Positions 1-7,499 of a DNA stretch of 64,000 nt are shown in pieces (positions within the stretch are counted from its first letter, which is position 1; every line of letters begins with the position of its first letter). The DNA is taken from the NCBI RefSeq assembly GCF_017357425.1, contig NZ_CP014571.1:310001-374000 (forward strand), read 5' to 3'. The DNA comes from Arthrobacter sp. D5-1. Lineage in GTDB: Bacteria; Actinomycetota; Actinomycetes; Actinomycetales; Micrococcaceae. Under the pieces are notes generated by a model that made no database searches, was not told where the DNA came from, and saw only the letters and a program-made list of their open reading frames with translations. The translations under genes were made by a program, and so were the position numbers.

Positions 1-232
1 CCTCGCGGGGGAGCGGGTTCACAAAGCTGGTGCGCATGTGGGTCAGCAGGGCGAAGTGCAGGTCCAAGGACTTGGACTCGTGCTCGTGCAGTTCTTCGGC
101 GAGGCGCTCGTGCTCGCTGGCGGGGGCTCCAAGAATTTCGGAGAGCGTCCCGGTGCCGGCCACGATCACACTGGCCATCTGCGCGAGGAGGACGAGCCCG
201 GCAGGTTCCTGGGGGAAAAGGCGCAGCTTCAT
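1..232 (-). CDS. DUF47 family phosphate-transport accessory protein (partial, N-terminal part)
   Basis: The minus-strand frame opens at ATG 232 with a GGAAAG ribosome site and runs off the left edge, giving about 77 residues. It starts MKLRLFPQE and is a helical, acidic-basic segment typical of the DUF47/PhoU-like family. Members are cytoplasmic helical proteins, usually encoded beside a PitA-type inorganic phosphate transporter and thought to modulate it. The transporter gene would lie outside the window, so that link is inferred. The family call rests on the N-terminal sequence style and has no catalytic motif to confirm it. Confidence 0.7.
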   Translation of the reverse strand, partial: MKLRLFPQEPAGLVLLAQMASVIVAGTGTLSEILGAPASEHERLAEELHEHESKSLDLHFALLTHMRTSFVNPLPRE

Positions 233-427
233 ATCGCTTTCCGGGCTGGGGACGGATGGGCGTGGGCAGCTTGACTTGACGCCGCCCATTTCGATCCCAA
301 CTTTACCGGTCCGTTGGGTGCGTCCGCTCAGTACACGGGACGCCCCGGGGAGAAGTCCCCATCGCTTCGCCTCCCGCACTGTGAAAGACTGGGCAAGCTC
401 CGGATTAATCCACTCAATGGGGGAATT

Positions 428-1162
428 ATGCGACTCAATAATGTTGTGAAAGTCACCAGCCTCGCGGCAGCTGGAATGCTCGCGCTCAGTGCCTGCGGCA
501 CCACCACGGCGGGCTCGACGACGGGTGGTTCCGAATCGTCGTCGTCCTCGTCTCCTTCTTCGTCCACCTCGGCGTCAACGTCGGCCTCGCCGTCCGCTTC
601 CTCCTCCGAAGGAGCCGGGACTTCGTCCGGTGCTTACACCGCGGCGGCCTGGGCGCTCCCCATTTCAGATGCAGGTGACAAGCTCGGCACTCTCAAGGGC
701 GATAGCTTCAGTGTGGACATCTATCAGGTGGCCACCGACGTGGCTTCCAAGGACAGCATGTTCGTGGACAAGGAAACCAAGGAGAACCTGCTGAAGAAGG
801 GGGCGCCGGTGGTTTACCTGAACTACGTAGTCACCAACACCTCGTCGGCGGATATTCCCCTGAGCCACTCCCTGGTTACCCCTTCGGCCAAGTACACGGA
901 CTGGAAGTACCTCGGCGGGATGCCTTCGGACTCCAGCAGCGATGGCTATAAGAAACATGGGCTGAGCAGCTCCGGCGTGAAGCTGAAGGAAAAGGACCCG
1001 TTCATCCTGAAGCCCGGAGAGTCGTTCAATATTGCGGAGAACTTCGCCTACACGGCCGGTAAGGAAACGGAGATCAAGGCGACCTTGACGCCTCAGGACG
1101 CTTCCGGCGACCTCGATCACGACAAAAAGGAAACGGCGGACACCACGGTCACGCTGAAGTAA
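428..1162 (+). CDS. Ser/Thr-rich lipoprotein, probable DUF4352-like fold
   Basis: 244 residues from ATG 428, which begins a classical lipoprotein signal: basic start, hydrophobic core and lipobox LSAC with Cys23. A Ser/Thr/Ala-rich low-complexity linker (about residues 30-65) follows, then a globular domain with beta-rich stretches (VVYLNYVVTNTS near the middle). That pattern resembles DUF4352-type extracellular immunoglobulin-like domains. The longer in-frame start at 314 would bury the signal peptide and is rejected. The protein is expected to be anchored on the outer face of the membrane. Its function is unknown, and no operon partner is visible because the neighbour on the left is divergent. 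Confidence 0.75.
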   Translation: MRLNNVVKVTSLAAAGMLALSACGTTTAGSTTGGSESSSSSSPSSSTSASTSASPSASSSEGAGTSSGAYTAAAWALPISDAGDKLGTLKGDSFSVDIYQVATDVASKDSMFVDKETKENLLKKGAPVVYLNYVVTNTSSADIPLSHSLVTPSAKYTDWKYLGGMPSDSSSDGYKKHGLSSSGVKLKEKDPFILKPGESFNIAENFAYTAGKETEIKATLTPQDASGDLDHDKKETADTTVTLK

Positions 1163-1176
1163 TTCCGACGGTATTT

Positions 1177-1206
1177 GCCCGGGTCCGCCTCAACGCGGAC
1201 CCGGGC
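1177..1206 (+). terminator. Hairpin after the lipoprotein gene
   Basis: A perfect 12-bp stem (1177-1188 with 1195-1206, arm GCCCGGGTCCGC) and 6-nt loop lies 14 bp after the lipoprotein stop. There is no U-tract, so it is a stem-only terminator of the kind common in high-GC actinobacteria. Confidence 0.6.
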
Positions 1207-1396
1207 ATTCTGCATCCGGGCATAAAAATGGTGCCGAACCGGATACGCCTCTCGGCGGTAGGCCGCTCGAAGCGGCTATAAGTTGAAGCCCGGGGGTTTC
1301 GCGGTTCGACACCAGTTTTAGTTTTCACCGTCCGGCGGGCTAAGTCAACATTGACAGTCCGGGGCCGACGTGGGTACGTTTCGCCCTGTTTGCTGG

Positions 1397-2056
1397 CTAG
1401 TCCAGCTCGCCCAGGCGCCATGCATTGGCGGCGTGCTCAAGGTCCTCGGCCGTTTTGACGAGCTGGTGCGAGTTGCGGGTCAGCTTGCTCGCATGGCTTT
1501 CATTGCTGTGCTCTGCGCCGTCGGCAAGAGTGGCTTGGCCGAGTGCCACCACGCGGCAGAAAGCGGCGGAACGTTCCAGCGCGACGTCGAACTCGCCGTC
1601 GAAAGCGCCGGACAAAATGGCGTCAGCCATGGTCTTCATTTCATCGGCTCCGGGCGGCTCCGCAGCGCCGGCCACCACGTTGGAAACCTGCGCGGTATCG
1701 CGTCCGGCCCGGAAGTAGACGGAGATCTTCTCGGGGTTCTGGATGGTGGCGGCGCGGAGGGCATAGAGCCGCCACAGGGCGCCGGGGAGGCTTCGGGCGG
1801 GGCTTTCGGCCCACATCTCGGCTATGGCTTCCAAGCCTTGCTCATCGGCCAGTTTCACCAAGCGGCGGGTGACTTTGGGGTCGTCGCTGTCGCGGCCACG
1901 CCTGACCAAGGCCTGCGCAGCAAGGTGGGCGGCCTCGGAAACCCGCGCGGGGTCTGCCCCGCCGGCGAACGGTTCGAAATCGATCGGGGCAAAAGGCTTG
2001 GGCTTGTGGTGCCTGTTTGCTCCGCCGTACGCGCGTGGTCCTGGCTGTTCGCTCAT
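1397..2056 (-). CDS. Conserved actinobacterial hypothetical protein
   Basis: 219 residues from ATG 2056 (MSEQPGPRAYGG). The open frame reaches 2275, but the extra N-terminus is low-complexity Arg/Ala sequence and the inner ATG gives a plausible start. The protein is soluble and Ala/Glu-rich with predicted helices and no signal peptide or membrane segment. I recognise no catalytic motif. It is a monocistronic gene between the lipoprotein hairpin and the tRNA-Lys promoter region, with normal host codon use. Confidence 0.7.
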   Translation of the reverse strand: MSEQPGPRAYGGANRHHKPKPFAPIDFEPFAGGADPARVSEAAHLAAQALVRRGRDSDDPKVTRRLVKLADEQGLEAIAEMWAESPARSLPGALWRLYALRAATIQNPEKISVYFRAGRDTAQVSNVVAGAAEPPGADEMKTMADAILSGAFDGEFDVALERSAAFCRVVALGQATLADGAEHSNESHASKLTRNSHQLVKTAEDLEHAANAWRLGELD

Positions 2057-2209
2057 GAGTTCACCGTACTCCTGTGCTCTGGCGGGGTCGAGTAACGGTT
2101 GCCGGGGCTGCGCCGTTGCCGGGGGCGTGCCTTCACCACCTAGTTTGGCGCCGCCCCGTGCCCGACACGCCGCTGCCGCCGCGCGCCGTCGTCGAGCGTT
2201 CGCCCAAAG

Positions 2210-2235
2210 AAGGTGACGACGGCGCACGTCACCTT
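2210..2235. promoter_or_regulatory. 9-bp inverted repeat upstream of the tRNA
   Basis: AAGGTGACG (2210-2218) and CGTCACCTT (2227-2235) form a perfect inverted repeat with an 8-nt spacer in the region between the divergent hypothetical gene and tRNA-Lys. It could be an operator or a small hairpin. No convincing sigma-70 hexamer pair with correct spacing was found beside it. Confidence 0.3.
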
Positions 2236-2295
2236 GAGTTCCTCGTCTGCCTTGACGTTGGGGTACAGTATTCATGGCTGTTTCTACAGCTGGAG

Positions 2296-2368
2296 GGGCC
2301 TTTAGCTCAGTTGGTAGAGCATCGGACTTTTAATCCGTGGGTCGTGGGTTCGATCCCCACAGGGCCCA
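2296..2368 (+). tRNA. tRNA-Lys (anticodon TTT); prophage integration target
   Basis: A 73-nt cloverleaf: the acceptor stem GGGCCTT pairs with AGGGCCC (one G-U), positions 8-9 are TA, the anticodon loop is CTTTTAA, and a standard T arm contains GGTTCGATCC. The discriminator is A2368, followed by CC without a fully encoded CCA. The 3' half (from 2331) is supplied by the prophage attachment core, so the gene remains complete after integration. Its native terminator has been pushed about 37.5 kb away to 39901, and a phage-carried hairpin at 2377 now follows the gene. Confidence 0.97.
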
Positions 2369-2372
2369 CCCT
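2331..2372. repeat. attL: attL core (42-bp direct repeat)
   Basis: The 42 bases from the anticodon stem to just past the tRNA-Lys 3' end recur exactly at 39854-39895. Divergence on both sides is immediate. Together with the adjacent integrase this identifies the left attachment site. Confidence 0.95.
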
Positions 2373-2376
2373 TTCC

Positions 2377-2415
2377 GCAGGTCAGAGGCGTTTCGCCTCT
2401 GACCTGCTTTTGTTT
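2377..2415 (+). terminator. Phage-borne terminator for tRNA-Lys
   Basis: A perfect 14-bp stem (2377-2390 with 2394-2407) with a TTT loop is followed by TTTTGTTT. It starts 5 bp after the attachment core and so lies on the phage side of attL. It replaces the host terminator displaced to 39901-39936. Confidence 0.85.
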
Positions 2416-2425
2416 GCAGGCCCAA

Positions 2426-2444
2426 ATCCAACGGAAACCCAACT
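2426..2444. repeat. Candidate integrase arm-type sites, left
   Basis: ATCCAACG (2426-2433) and ACCCAACT (2437-2444) lie about 55-70 bp inside attL. The same motif, as ACCCAACG twice and ATCCAACC once, lies 100-135 bp inside attR. Repeated octamers flanking both core sites are what a tyrosine integrase with an arm-binding domain needs. Assignment is by motif repetition only. Confidence 0.4.
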
Positions 2445-2447
2445 AAT

Positions 2448-3200
2448 TCAGTTTTCGTCCCGCTCTTCTTCGAGGCGGTTCATGAGCTCAACGCCTAAGC
2501 CCGTGGCCTTCAATTCTTGGTCATAGCCGCTTGGCGTCTCGAAGTTGCCCTCTGACAGGGAGAGTTCGTGCGTTGTCGTTCCGACCATCAGCAAGCCCGA
2601 GCCGTGCAGATCTTGGATGAGCGGAAGTATGGCTTCGTGGAGGCCCAGCCTGTAGGCGATACCAGAAACAACCATCGAGGGCCTCCCCATCCATACCCCG
2701 CCGTCTCGCAGCACGTTTGGCATCATGAACTCCGTAAGCACCCTGACATGAGGTGGCTCGACGGCCGAGAGGATGCGGATCCAGATTGCTTCTTGGTCAA
2801 TCAGTGCGTCATCAGTCAGCAGATTGCCGAGTGAGCGCCCGAGTAATTTCGGCTTGCTTTTGAGGCGAGTGCGCCGAGCGGCATCGACGGCTTCTGCGAA
2901 TAGAAGCATGCGATTTTCATCGTCCATACAATGGGAAATGACCTCTTCGGGCGTGAGGCCGCCGGCGCGAGATGCTTCCTGAATGGTCTCATCTATGCGC
3001 GCTTCCTGGTGTTCATTGAGCTTCGCGCCAAATGCCTGCAGTGCGGCAGTGACTCCAGCGACTGGCACTGCAATCCCCGGGACCACAGAGCTCGCCAGCG
3101 CTCCGGCAGCGGAGACGACGCCCCGGCCCGTCGGCCCGGTGCCAACCTGCTTCGGCAGAGGGGGGATGGCTTGCTCGTCGCTGCTGTTCGTGTGACTCAT
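2448..3200 (-). CDS. Membrane-associated prophage cargo protein, Abi-alpha-like
   Basis: 250 residues. The ATG at 3200 overlaps the integrase stop (ATGA), so it is translationally coupled and the last gene of the repressor-integrase operon. Residues about 28-57 form a Gly/Ala/Val-rich hydrophobic stretch (GALASSVVPGIAVPVAGV), followed by helical sequence with LLFAEAVDAARRT and RILSAVEPPHVRVLTEFM. This layout recalls the DUF4393/Abi-alpha group of prophage proteins, in which a short membrane-active region precedes a helical domain. That resemblance is from memory and weak. Its place in the lysogenic operon suggests expression in the lysogen, perhaps for phage exclusion. Confidence 0.7.
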   Translation of the reverse strand: MSHTNSSDEQAIPPLPKQVGTGPTGRGVVSAAGALASSVVPGIAVPVAGVTAALQAFGAKLNEHQEARIDETIQEASRAGGLTPEEVISHCMDDENRMLLFAEAVDAARRTRLKSKPKLLGRSLGNLLTDDALIDQEAIWIRILSAVEPPHVRVLTEFMMPNVLRDGGVWMGRPSMVVSGIAYRLGLHEAILPLIQDLHGSGLLMVGTTTHELSLSEGNFETPSGYDQELKATGLGVELMNRLEEERDEN

Positions 3201-4381
3201 TGGACGATCCTGTTGAGGGCATCTGCGACTTCTGTGTGCACCGTTTTACGCCCCATGTACACGTCCTGAGTCATCGAGATTTGAGCATGTCCGAGCTGGT
3301 CAGCGCCGACGCGGGCGGAGAGGCCCTGTTCATCAATCAGCGTGGCGACGGTCTTCCGGAATGTGTGTGATGTGACCCAATCGAGTTTGAGTGCAGTCCG
3401 GACCCGCCGCCATTGCTTGCTGACCGCCGAGGGATCGCGCAGTAGGCCTGTTGTGGACGGGAAGACGACGTCGTAGATGTTCGTCGGAGCTGACACCCTG
3501 CGAGCCATGAGCATCGACAGCGCAAAGTCGGGCAATGGCAGGGTCCTAGCGCCTGACTTCGTTTTGGTGAAGCTCTCGCGGATCATGCCGCCGCCTGGCA
3601 TGCGATTCACCTTGCCCGAGATGGTTACCGTCTTAGCGTCGAAGTCGATGTCTGACCAGCGAAGCCCCAAGACTTCCGAGATGCGGGCTCCCGTGCCAGC
3701 AAACATGATCACGACGTCGGTCAGATCGGCAATGGCGCAATACTCACTGATGGTCTGTTTAGGCGTGACCTTATTCGCAGCGTTGAGAACCTTGTCAGAG
3801 CTTCGCAACGCGTCTATGACACCGCGGAGCTCGTCCACACTCAGTGAGCGCGCCGGCTTCGACTCCATTTTGATGGTTCCAACGTCCCGGACGGGGTTGG
3901 AGGCCGCGGCACCGTACCGAACTGCGAGCCCGAACATTCCGCTGAGGATCACGCGGGCAGACTTGGCGACGGACACCCCGTGCTTGCTTTTGACAGTCTT
4001 CACGAACGCATCAAGGCGCTGCGTGGAGGCCTCACGGATCTTATATCCGCCAACGCCCTTGATTACATACGTGGAGGCGTACCGGTACCTTTCCATCGTG
4101 CGAATAGCCCGGCCTTCCTCCAGAAGGTGTGCCTCGTAGGCTTCCCACAGTGCCGTCAGCCGGCTCTCTGGCGTGAGGTCCCCCATGGAAGGCGCAGTCC
4201 GTTCTGCAAGGTGGGCTGACAGGTGTCGTTCGGCTTCGGCGCCCGTTCTCCCGTTCCGCTCCACCAGGCGGGTTACTCCGTCCAGATCTCGAACGCGAGC
4301 CTTCGCCACCCAGCGACCCTTTGCCAACTCAGTCCGTTTGATCTTTCCCCATGATCCGATAGGCAGCGGTGGCCTAGGCAT
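3197..4381 (-). CDS. int: Tyrosine integrase
   Basis: 394 residues. An N-terminal arm-binding-like domain (residues 10-60, basic, Gly/Trp-containing) precedes a SAM-like core-binding domain (about 70-170) and a catalytic domain. The catalytic residues are visible: Arg233 in TGARISEVLGLRW, His339 and Arg342 in SHTFRKT, His365 in LGHAQIS and the nucleophile Tyr375 in DVYMGRK. It catalyses recombination between the tRNA-Lys attB and phage attP. The start overlaps the repressor stop by a few bases and its stop overlaps the next gene, forming a three-gene operon read from the repressor promoter. Length is normal for phage integrases. Confidence 0.96.
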   Translation of the reverse strand: MPRPPLPIGSWGKIKRTELAKGRWVAKARVRDLDGVTRLVERNGRTGAEAERHLSAHLAERTAPSMGDLTPESRLTALWEAYEAHLLEEGRAIRTMERYRYASTYVIKGVGGYKIREASTQRLDAFVKTVKSKHGVSVAKSARVILSGMFGLAVRYGAAASNPVRDVGTIKMESKPARSLSVDELRGVIDALRSSDKVLNAANKVTPKQTISEYCAIADLTDVVIMFAGTGARISEVLGLRWSDIDFDAKTVTISGKVNRMPGGGMIRESFTKTKSGARTLPLPDFALSMLMARRVSAPTNIYDVVFPSTTGLLRDPSAVSKQWRRVRTALKLDWVTSHTFRKTVATLIDEQGLSARVGADQLGHAQISMTQDVYMGRKTVHTEVADALNRIVQ

Positions 4382-5219
4382 CCTCGGTCTCCCTGAGGCC
4401 CGTGATTGTAAGCTGCTGTTTTACTTCCCAGAACGACCAGGAGCTATCTTCATCGACCTTTGCCGGCACAAATGTTACCTGCGGAAATTTGGCTTCCAAC
4501 GCTTTCCCGCGGGCTTGAGCTGTGAGGTAGTGGTTGAGGCCCCCAAGCCCACGGACTATGTCAATTTCCGTACCGGCGAGGGGGCCGGAGTTTATTCGAC
4601 CTTCGGTCAGGGATGACTCAAATTCTCGAGGAATACTCAACCTGCAGTCCTCGGGAAGAGGCTCAGTAAGGGCTATCCAGTCCTCCCAGGTCTTGACCTC
4701 CATGTCGACCTCGACGTCAGGGATGCCAAGGACCTCCATTGCGTCCGCTCCTGAAAGAGATATTTCTGAGAATTCGTCTTTGAGGGCGTCCTCCATGAAG
4801 CGGGCCGATGAGCAGGAGACGGTGTACGGACCAGCAAGTCCCTCTGCTAGCTCGGCAATAAGTTGGATGCTCCGCCGTGTGGCCGCGGTGCTCATGTAGC
4901 GCCTCTGCAAGTCGATGTAGGCGTCTTGCGTCGTTTGTTCAGCAACCCTAATCCGCTCAAGTGCGGACCGAACCGGATTCTCAGCGGCCATGAGCTCTGA
5001 TTGATTAACGCCGTATGCTCTGGCCAGCGGAGGTAGTTCGGCCAACCGCAGCGGGCGAAGGCCTGACTCAACCTTAGATAGTGTCCCCTGCGACCAAACT
5101 AGTCCAGCCGCCCGAAGGGCCCTTAAGGCTTGTGCCTGGCTGAGGTTTCGCCCTTCGCGTACCTGTTGGAGTCGGCTGCCGATCTCTTCGTCCGGTGTTG
5201 AGTTCATGTACTGGATCAT
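4374..5219 (-). CDS. Phage immunity repressor (XRE-type HTH)
   Basis: About 281 residues from ATG 5219, which has GGAG close upstream. ATG 5207 and a TTG at 5228 are alternatives. An N-terminal helix-turn-helix of XRE type spans roughly residues 10-70, with AGLVWSQGTLSKVESG as the recognition region. It is followed by a long alpha/beta C-terminal part with no peptidase-like Ser/Lys pair that I can see. It is divergent from the excisionase-like gene, as expected of a CI-type repressor controlling early genes. Being co-transcribed with the integrase, it probably sets both immunity and integrase supply. Self-cleavage is unproven. Confidence 0.85.
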   Translation of the reverse strand: MIQYMNSTPDEEIGSRLQQVREGRNLSQAQALRALRAAGLVWSQGTLSKVESGLRPLRLAELPPLARAYGVNQSELMAAENPVRSALERIRVAEQTTQDAYIDLQRRYMSTAATRRSIQLIAELAEGLAGPYTVSCSSARFMEDALKDEFSEISLSGADAMEVLGIPDVEVDMEVKTWEDWIALTEPLPEDCRLSIPREFESSLTEGRINSGPLAGTEIDIVRGLGGLNHYLTAQARGKALEAKFPQVTFVPAKVDEDSSWSFWEVKQQLTITGLRETEDA

Positions 5220-5230
5220 ACACTCCAAAT

Positions 5231-5291
5231 CGAATATTCGCCTTTCGTTTCTAGCTTGTTTCTTCCGTCACTATGGAATAGCTTGTATTCC
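5231..5291. promoter_or_regulatory. Divergent operator region of the prophage
   Basis: Between repressor and excisionase-like gene lie a 10-bp palindrome CGAATATTCG (5231-5240) and an inverted repeat GGAATA-N5-TATTCC (5275-5291). Both contain the half-site GAATA, so they are good candidates for repressor or Cro/Xis operators. The spacing differs between the two (none versus 5 bp). Confidence 0.55.
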
Positions 5292-5321
5292 GTAACCGAA
5301 AGATGATCGAAGGAGTAAGCC

Positions 5322-5540
5322 GTGAACGGTGCGAAAGAAAGAGAAGCAACACCTCAGGAGAGGCACCTAACGACGCAGGAGCTAGCCGATCGGGAGGGCG
5401 TATCCCTTCAGACCGTCTACACCTGGAGGGTCCACCAGAAGGGCCCAAGGGCTATGCGCATCGGCAAATACGTTCGCTACAGGATGGCCGATGTCTTGGC
5501 TTGGGAGGAAGCTCAGCTCGACCCCGCATTCCGGGCGTGA
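5322..5540 (+). CDS. Excisionase / Cro-like small HTH protein
   Basis: 72 residues from GTG 5322, preceded by AAGGAG. The whole protein is a winged helix-turn-helix of the HTH_17 excisionase type: LTTQELADREGVSLQTVYTW, then RIGKYVRYRMADVLAW. As the first rightward gene opposite the repressor it may act as an excisionase that directs the integrase to excise, or as an early transcriptional switch. The family alone cannot separate these roles. Confidence 0.85.
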   Translation: MNGAKEREATPQERHLTTQELADREGVSLQTVYTWRVHQKGPRAMRIGKYVRYRMADVLAWEEAQLDPAFRA

Positions 5541-5544
5541 TCGC

Positions 5545-5655
5545 ATGCTTCGCGACCCAATAGAAGTTCGAATGGCCCATCTCTTTGGGCAACAAAAAGC
5601 CGTGACGCTCTCGCCAAAGTCCGTCACGGCCGAAGAACCAACCCAAATCAACTAG
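5545..5655 (+). CDS. Possible 36-residue early phage peptide
   Basis: A short frame fills the gap between the excisionase-like gene and the next CDS. It opens at ATG 5545 five bases after the previous stop and closes with TAG 5653-5655, which overlaps the ribosome site of the following gene. No clear ribosome site precedes it, so only coupling from upstream would express it. The peptide is hydrophilic with no known motif. Confidence 0.3.
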   Translation: MLRDPIEVRMAHLFGQQKAVTLSPKSVTAEEPTQIN

Positions 5656-5663
5656 GAGATCCT

Positions 5664-6020
5664 GTGAACAACACTATCAAGCGCCCCGCGACAGTGCGAG
5701 AGCTCGGCAACATGGCCGAAGAAATGAACATGACAGCCGCCCAGCTACTTGAGTTCCTTGGCCCTTGGCCAGAACCGCCGGCCGGTTATACCCTCGATCC
5801 CCACTCCGACGTTCGATGGCTAGGTCCGGAGACGTGTCACCGGAAGTGGATTATCACGCCAGTCTGGAACTCCGCCACCGAAGCGCACTCGCTCGATGTT
5901 TGGCTCGCCGATCACCAGCCGCCCAATTACGCGGAGATGTCATCGCAAGACGCTCTTGAGCTTGCTGCAGTCCTCTCCGCAGCCGCCGCGACTAATAATC
6001 CTGCGAAAGGGACAAAGTGA
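5664..6020 (+). CDS. Early phage hypothetical protein
   Basis: 118 residues from GTG 5664 with AGGAGAT upstream. The N-terminus (ATVRELGNMAEEMNMTAAQL) is helical and could be a small DNA-binding unit. The middle is Trp/Pro-rich (WPEPPAGYTLDPHSDVRWLG) and an Ala-rich helix ends the protein. Stop and next start overlap. It sits in the early replication block. I do not recognise the family. Confidence 0.75.
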   Translation: MNNTIKRPATVRELGNMAEEMNMTAAQLLEFLGPWPEPPAGYTLDPHSDVRWLGPETCHRKWIITPVWNSATEAHSLDVWLADHQPPNYAEMSSQDALELAAVLSAAAATNNPAKGTK

Positions 6021-6430
6021 TGCTTCGATCAGAAATAGCTGTAGTGCTGGGAAAGCTTGAGTTGCTTGAGGCCCGGGCCTTCTCTAACGATCAAGCTGAT
6101 GCCTGGTTTGAAATCCTAGGACAGCACTCCGTTGATGATGCCGTTGACGCCGTACTGAAGTTCCATTCCAAGCCATTCAAACGCCCGGCATATCCCGGAG
6201 ACATCAAGGCCCTGATCGTGGAGGTGGAAGCTGTCCGTCTTCGTCGCTGCGGCACGGTGGAGGCGAACGAAGCAGACCTCTTGGGGTGCGATCGGGGGGC
6301 AGCAAACGCACGTTTGCACGCTTTGATCGCAACAGCACAGTGGTCGGCCTCGGATTACCGGGCCTACCGCCGATCCAAGCTTTCTATCGACGGGTTCATG
6401 TCAGCGAGAGGAGCGCTGCCTGTTGGCTAG
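6020..6430 (+). CDS. Phage replication accessory protein, helicase-loader-like
   Basis: 136 residues from ATG 6020. A GTG three bases earlier is possible, but AAGGGA is better spaced for the ATG. The first half contains DAWFEILGQHSVDDAVDAV and KPFKRPAYPGDI, a layout shared with small phage helicase-loader or loader-inhibitor proteins of G39P type. It precedes a replication initiator and a DnaB-like helicase in overlapping frames, which supports a role in delivering the helicase. The sequence similarity is generic, so the exact role is inferred from position. Confidence 0.6.
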   Translation: MLRSEIAVVLGKLELLEARAFSNDQADAWFEILGQHSVDDAVDAVLKFHSKPFKRPAYPGDIKALIVEVEAVRLRRCGTVEANEADLLGCDRGAANARLHALIATAQWSASDYRAYRRSKLSIDGFMSARGALPVG

Positions 6431-7499
6431 GGACCGTGCAAACATTCGTGTGGATCTCTGGGCGGATGGTGACTGGCGAGGCCTTTCGATGGGCGCTCAG
6501 CACCTGTACCAGCAGATCCTGACACACCCGACCTTGAATTATGCCGGCGTCGCTGACTGGCGGCCTGGGCGGCTTGCGGCACTCACCAAGGATCGGACAG
6601 CTGCCGATGTGCGGCGGGATGCTTGCGAGCTTGCTGAAGCCCACTTCATTCACGCTGACGACACCACTGAGGAGGTGCTTGTGCGCTCTTTCGCTCGCCA
6701 CGACGGAGTAATCAGGCACCCTCGCCTTCATGTCACTATGGCGAACGCGTTCGCTGGGATCGCGTCTACCGATATCAAGGAGTTCTTCGCGTTCGAGATT
6801 CAGAAGCTCTATCAGGAACAGCCGAAGTTGGTTCTCTGGAGCCATCCGAAAGTGCAGACGATCCTAAAAGCTAAGGCAAGGGACATGAAAGGCGTAACCC
6901 AAGGGGTTGAGCAAGAGGATGCCAAGACCTTTGGAAGCGCTATGGCTAAACCCTTGGCAAGGGATTCGAATAGCGTTTCCATGCGAACAGCTACTGCTAC
7001 TGCTACATCTTCTAAAGAAGATATTCCTTCGTCGGAGATTTCTGACGAAATCGCACGACCAGAAGTTGATGAACTTCTTGATCTCCTCGATTCCTGCTTG
7101 GAGGAGAACGGATCCAGAAAGCCCTCGAGGAACAAGAAGAACCGTGACGCAGCCCGACTGCTGCTCGAGCGGGATGGTTACAAGGTCGAGCAGGTTGCTT
7201 GGATGATCCGATGGGCAACTTCTGACGAGTTCTGGCGGGCCAACATCCTGTCCATGTCCAAGCTTCGAGAGAAGTTTGATCAGCTCAAGGCCAAGGCAGG
7301 AGTCACCGCCAAGACTCCGGTGGCTGGGTTCCATGGAGAGATCGATGTCGAAGCCGTCCTTGGCCGAGATGTGTGGACGCCCGGTACGCCTCCTGCAGGC
7401 CTGGACGTCGCCGGCGAGATCGCTTGGAAAAAGGAGCAGCGGAACATACACAACGCCGAACGGCTGGCCGAGGCCAAGCAGAAATTGGGGATCTCATGA
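6423..7499 (+). CDS. Phage replication initiator-like protein
   Basis: 358 residues from TTG 6423, overlapping the previous gene by 8 bp. The N-terminal third (IRVDLWADGDWRGLSMGAQH, then RRDACELAEAHFI) resembles the winged-helix start of DnaD/RepA-like phage initiators. A Thr/Ser-rich linker around residue 195 follows. The C-terminal half is helical with KNRDAARLLLERDGYKVE, similar to a DnaD-like region. It probably binds the phage origin and recruits the helicase made by the next gene, whose ATG overlaps its stop. Confidence 0.7.
   Translation: MARDRANIRVDLWADGDWRGLSMGAQHLYQQILTHPTLNYAGVADWRPGRLAALTKDRTAADVRRDACELAEAHFIHADDTTEEVLVRSFARHDGVIRHPRLHVTMANAFAGIASTDIKEFFAFEIQKLYQEQPKLVLWSHPKVQTILKAKARDMKGVTQGVEQEDAKTFGSAMAKPLARDSNSVSMRTATATATSSKEDIPSSEISDEIARPEVDELLDLLDSCLEENGSRKPSRNKKNRDAARLLLERDGYKVEQVAWMIRWATSDEFWRANILSMSKLREKFDQLKAKAGVTAKTPVAGFHGEIDVEAVLGRDVWTPGTPPAGLDVAGEIAWKKEQRNIHNAERLAEAKQKLGIS

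Noticed and set aside
1149..1421. Minus-strand 90-residue frame
   Set aside because: Arg-rich, covers a terminator hairpin and has no ribosome site.
2252..2269. TTGACG and TACAGT as tRNA promoter hexamers
   Set aside because: They are only 6 bp apart, too close for a sigma-70 promoter.
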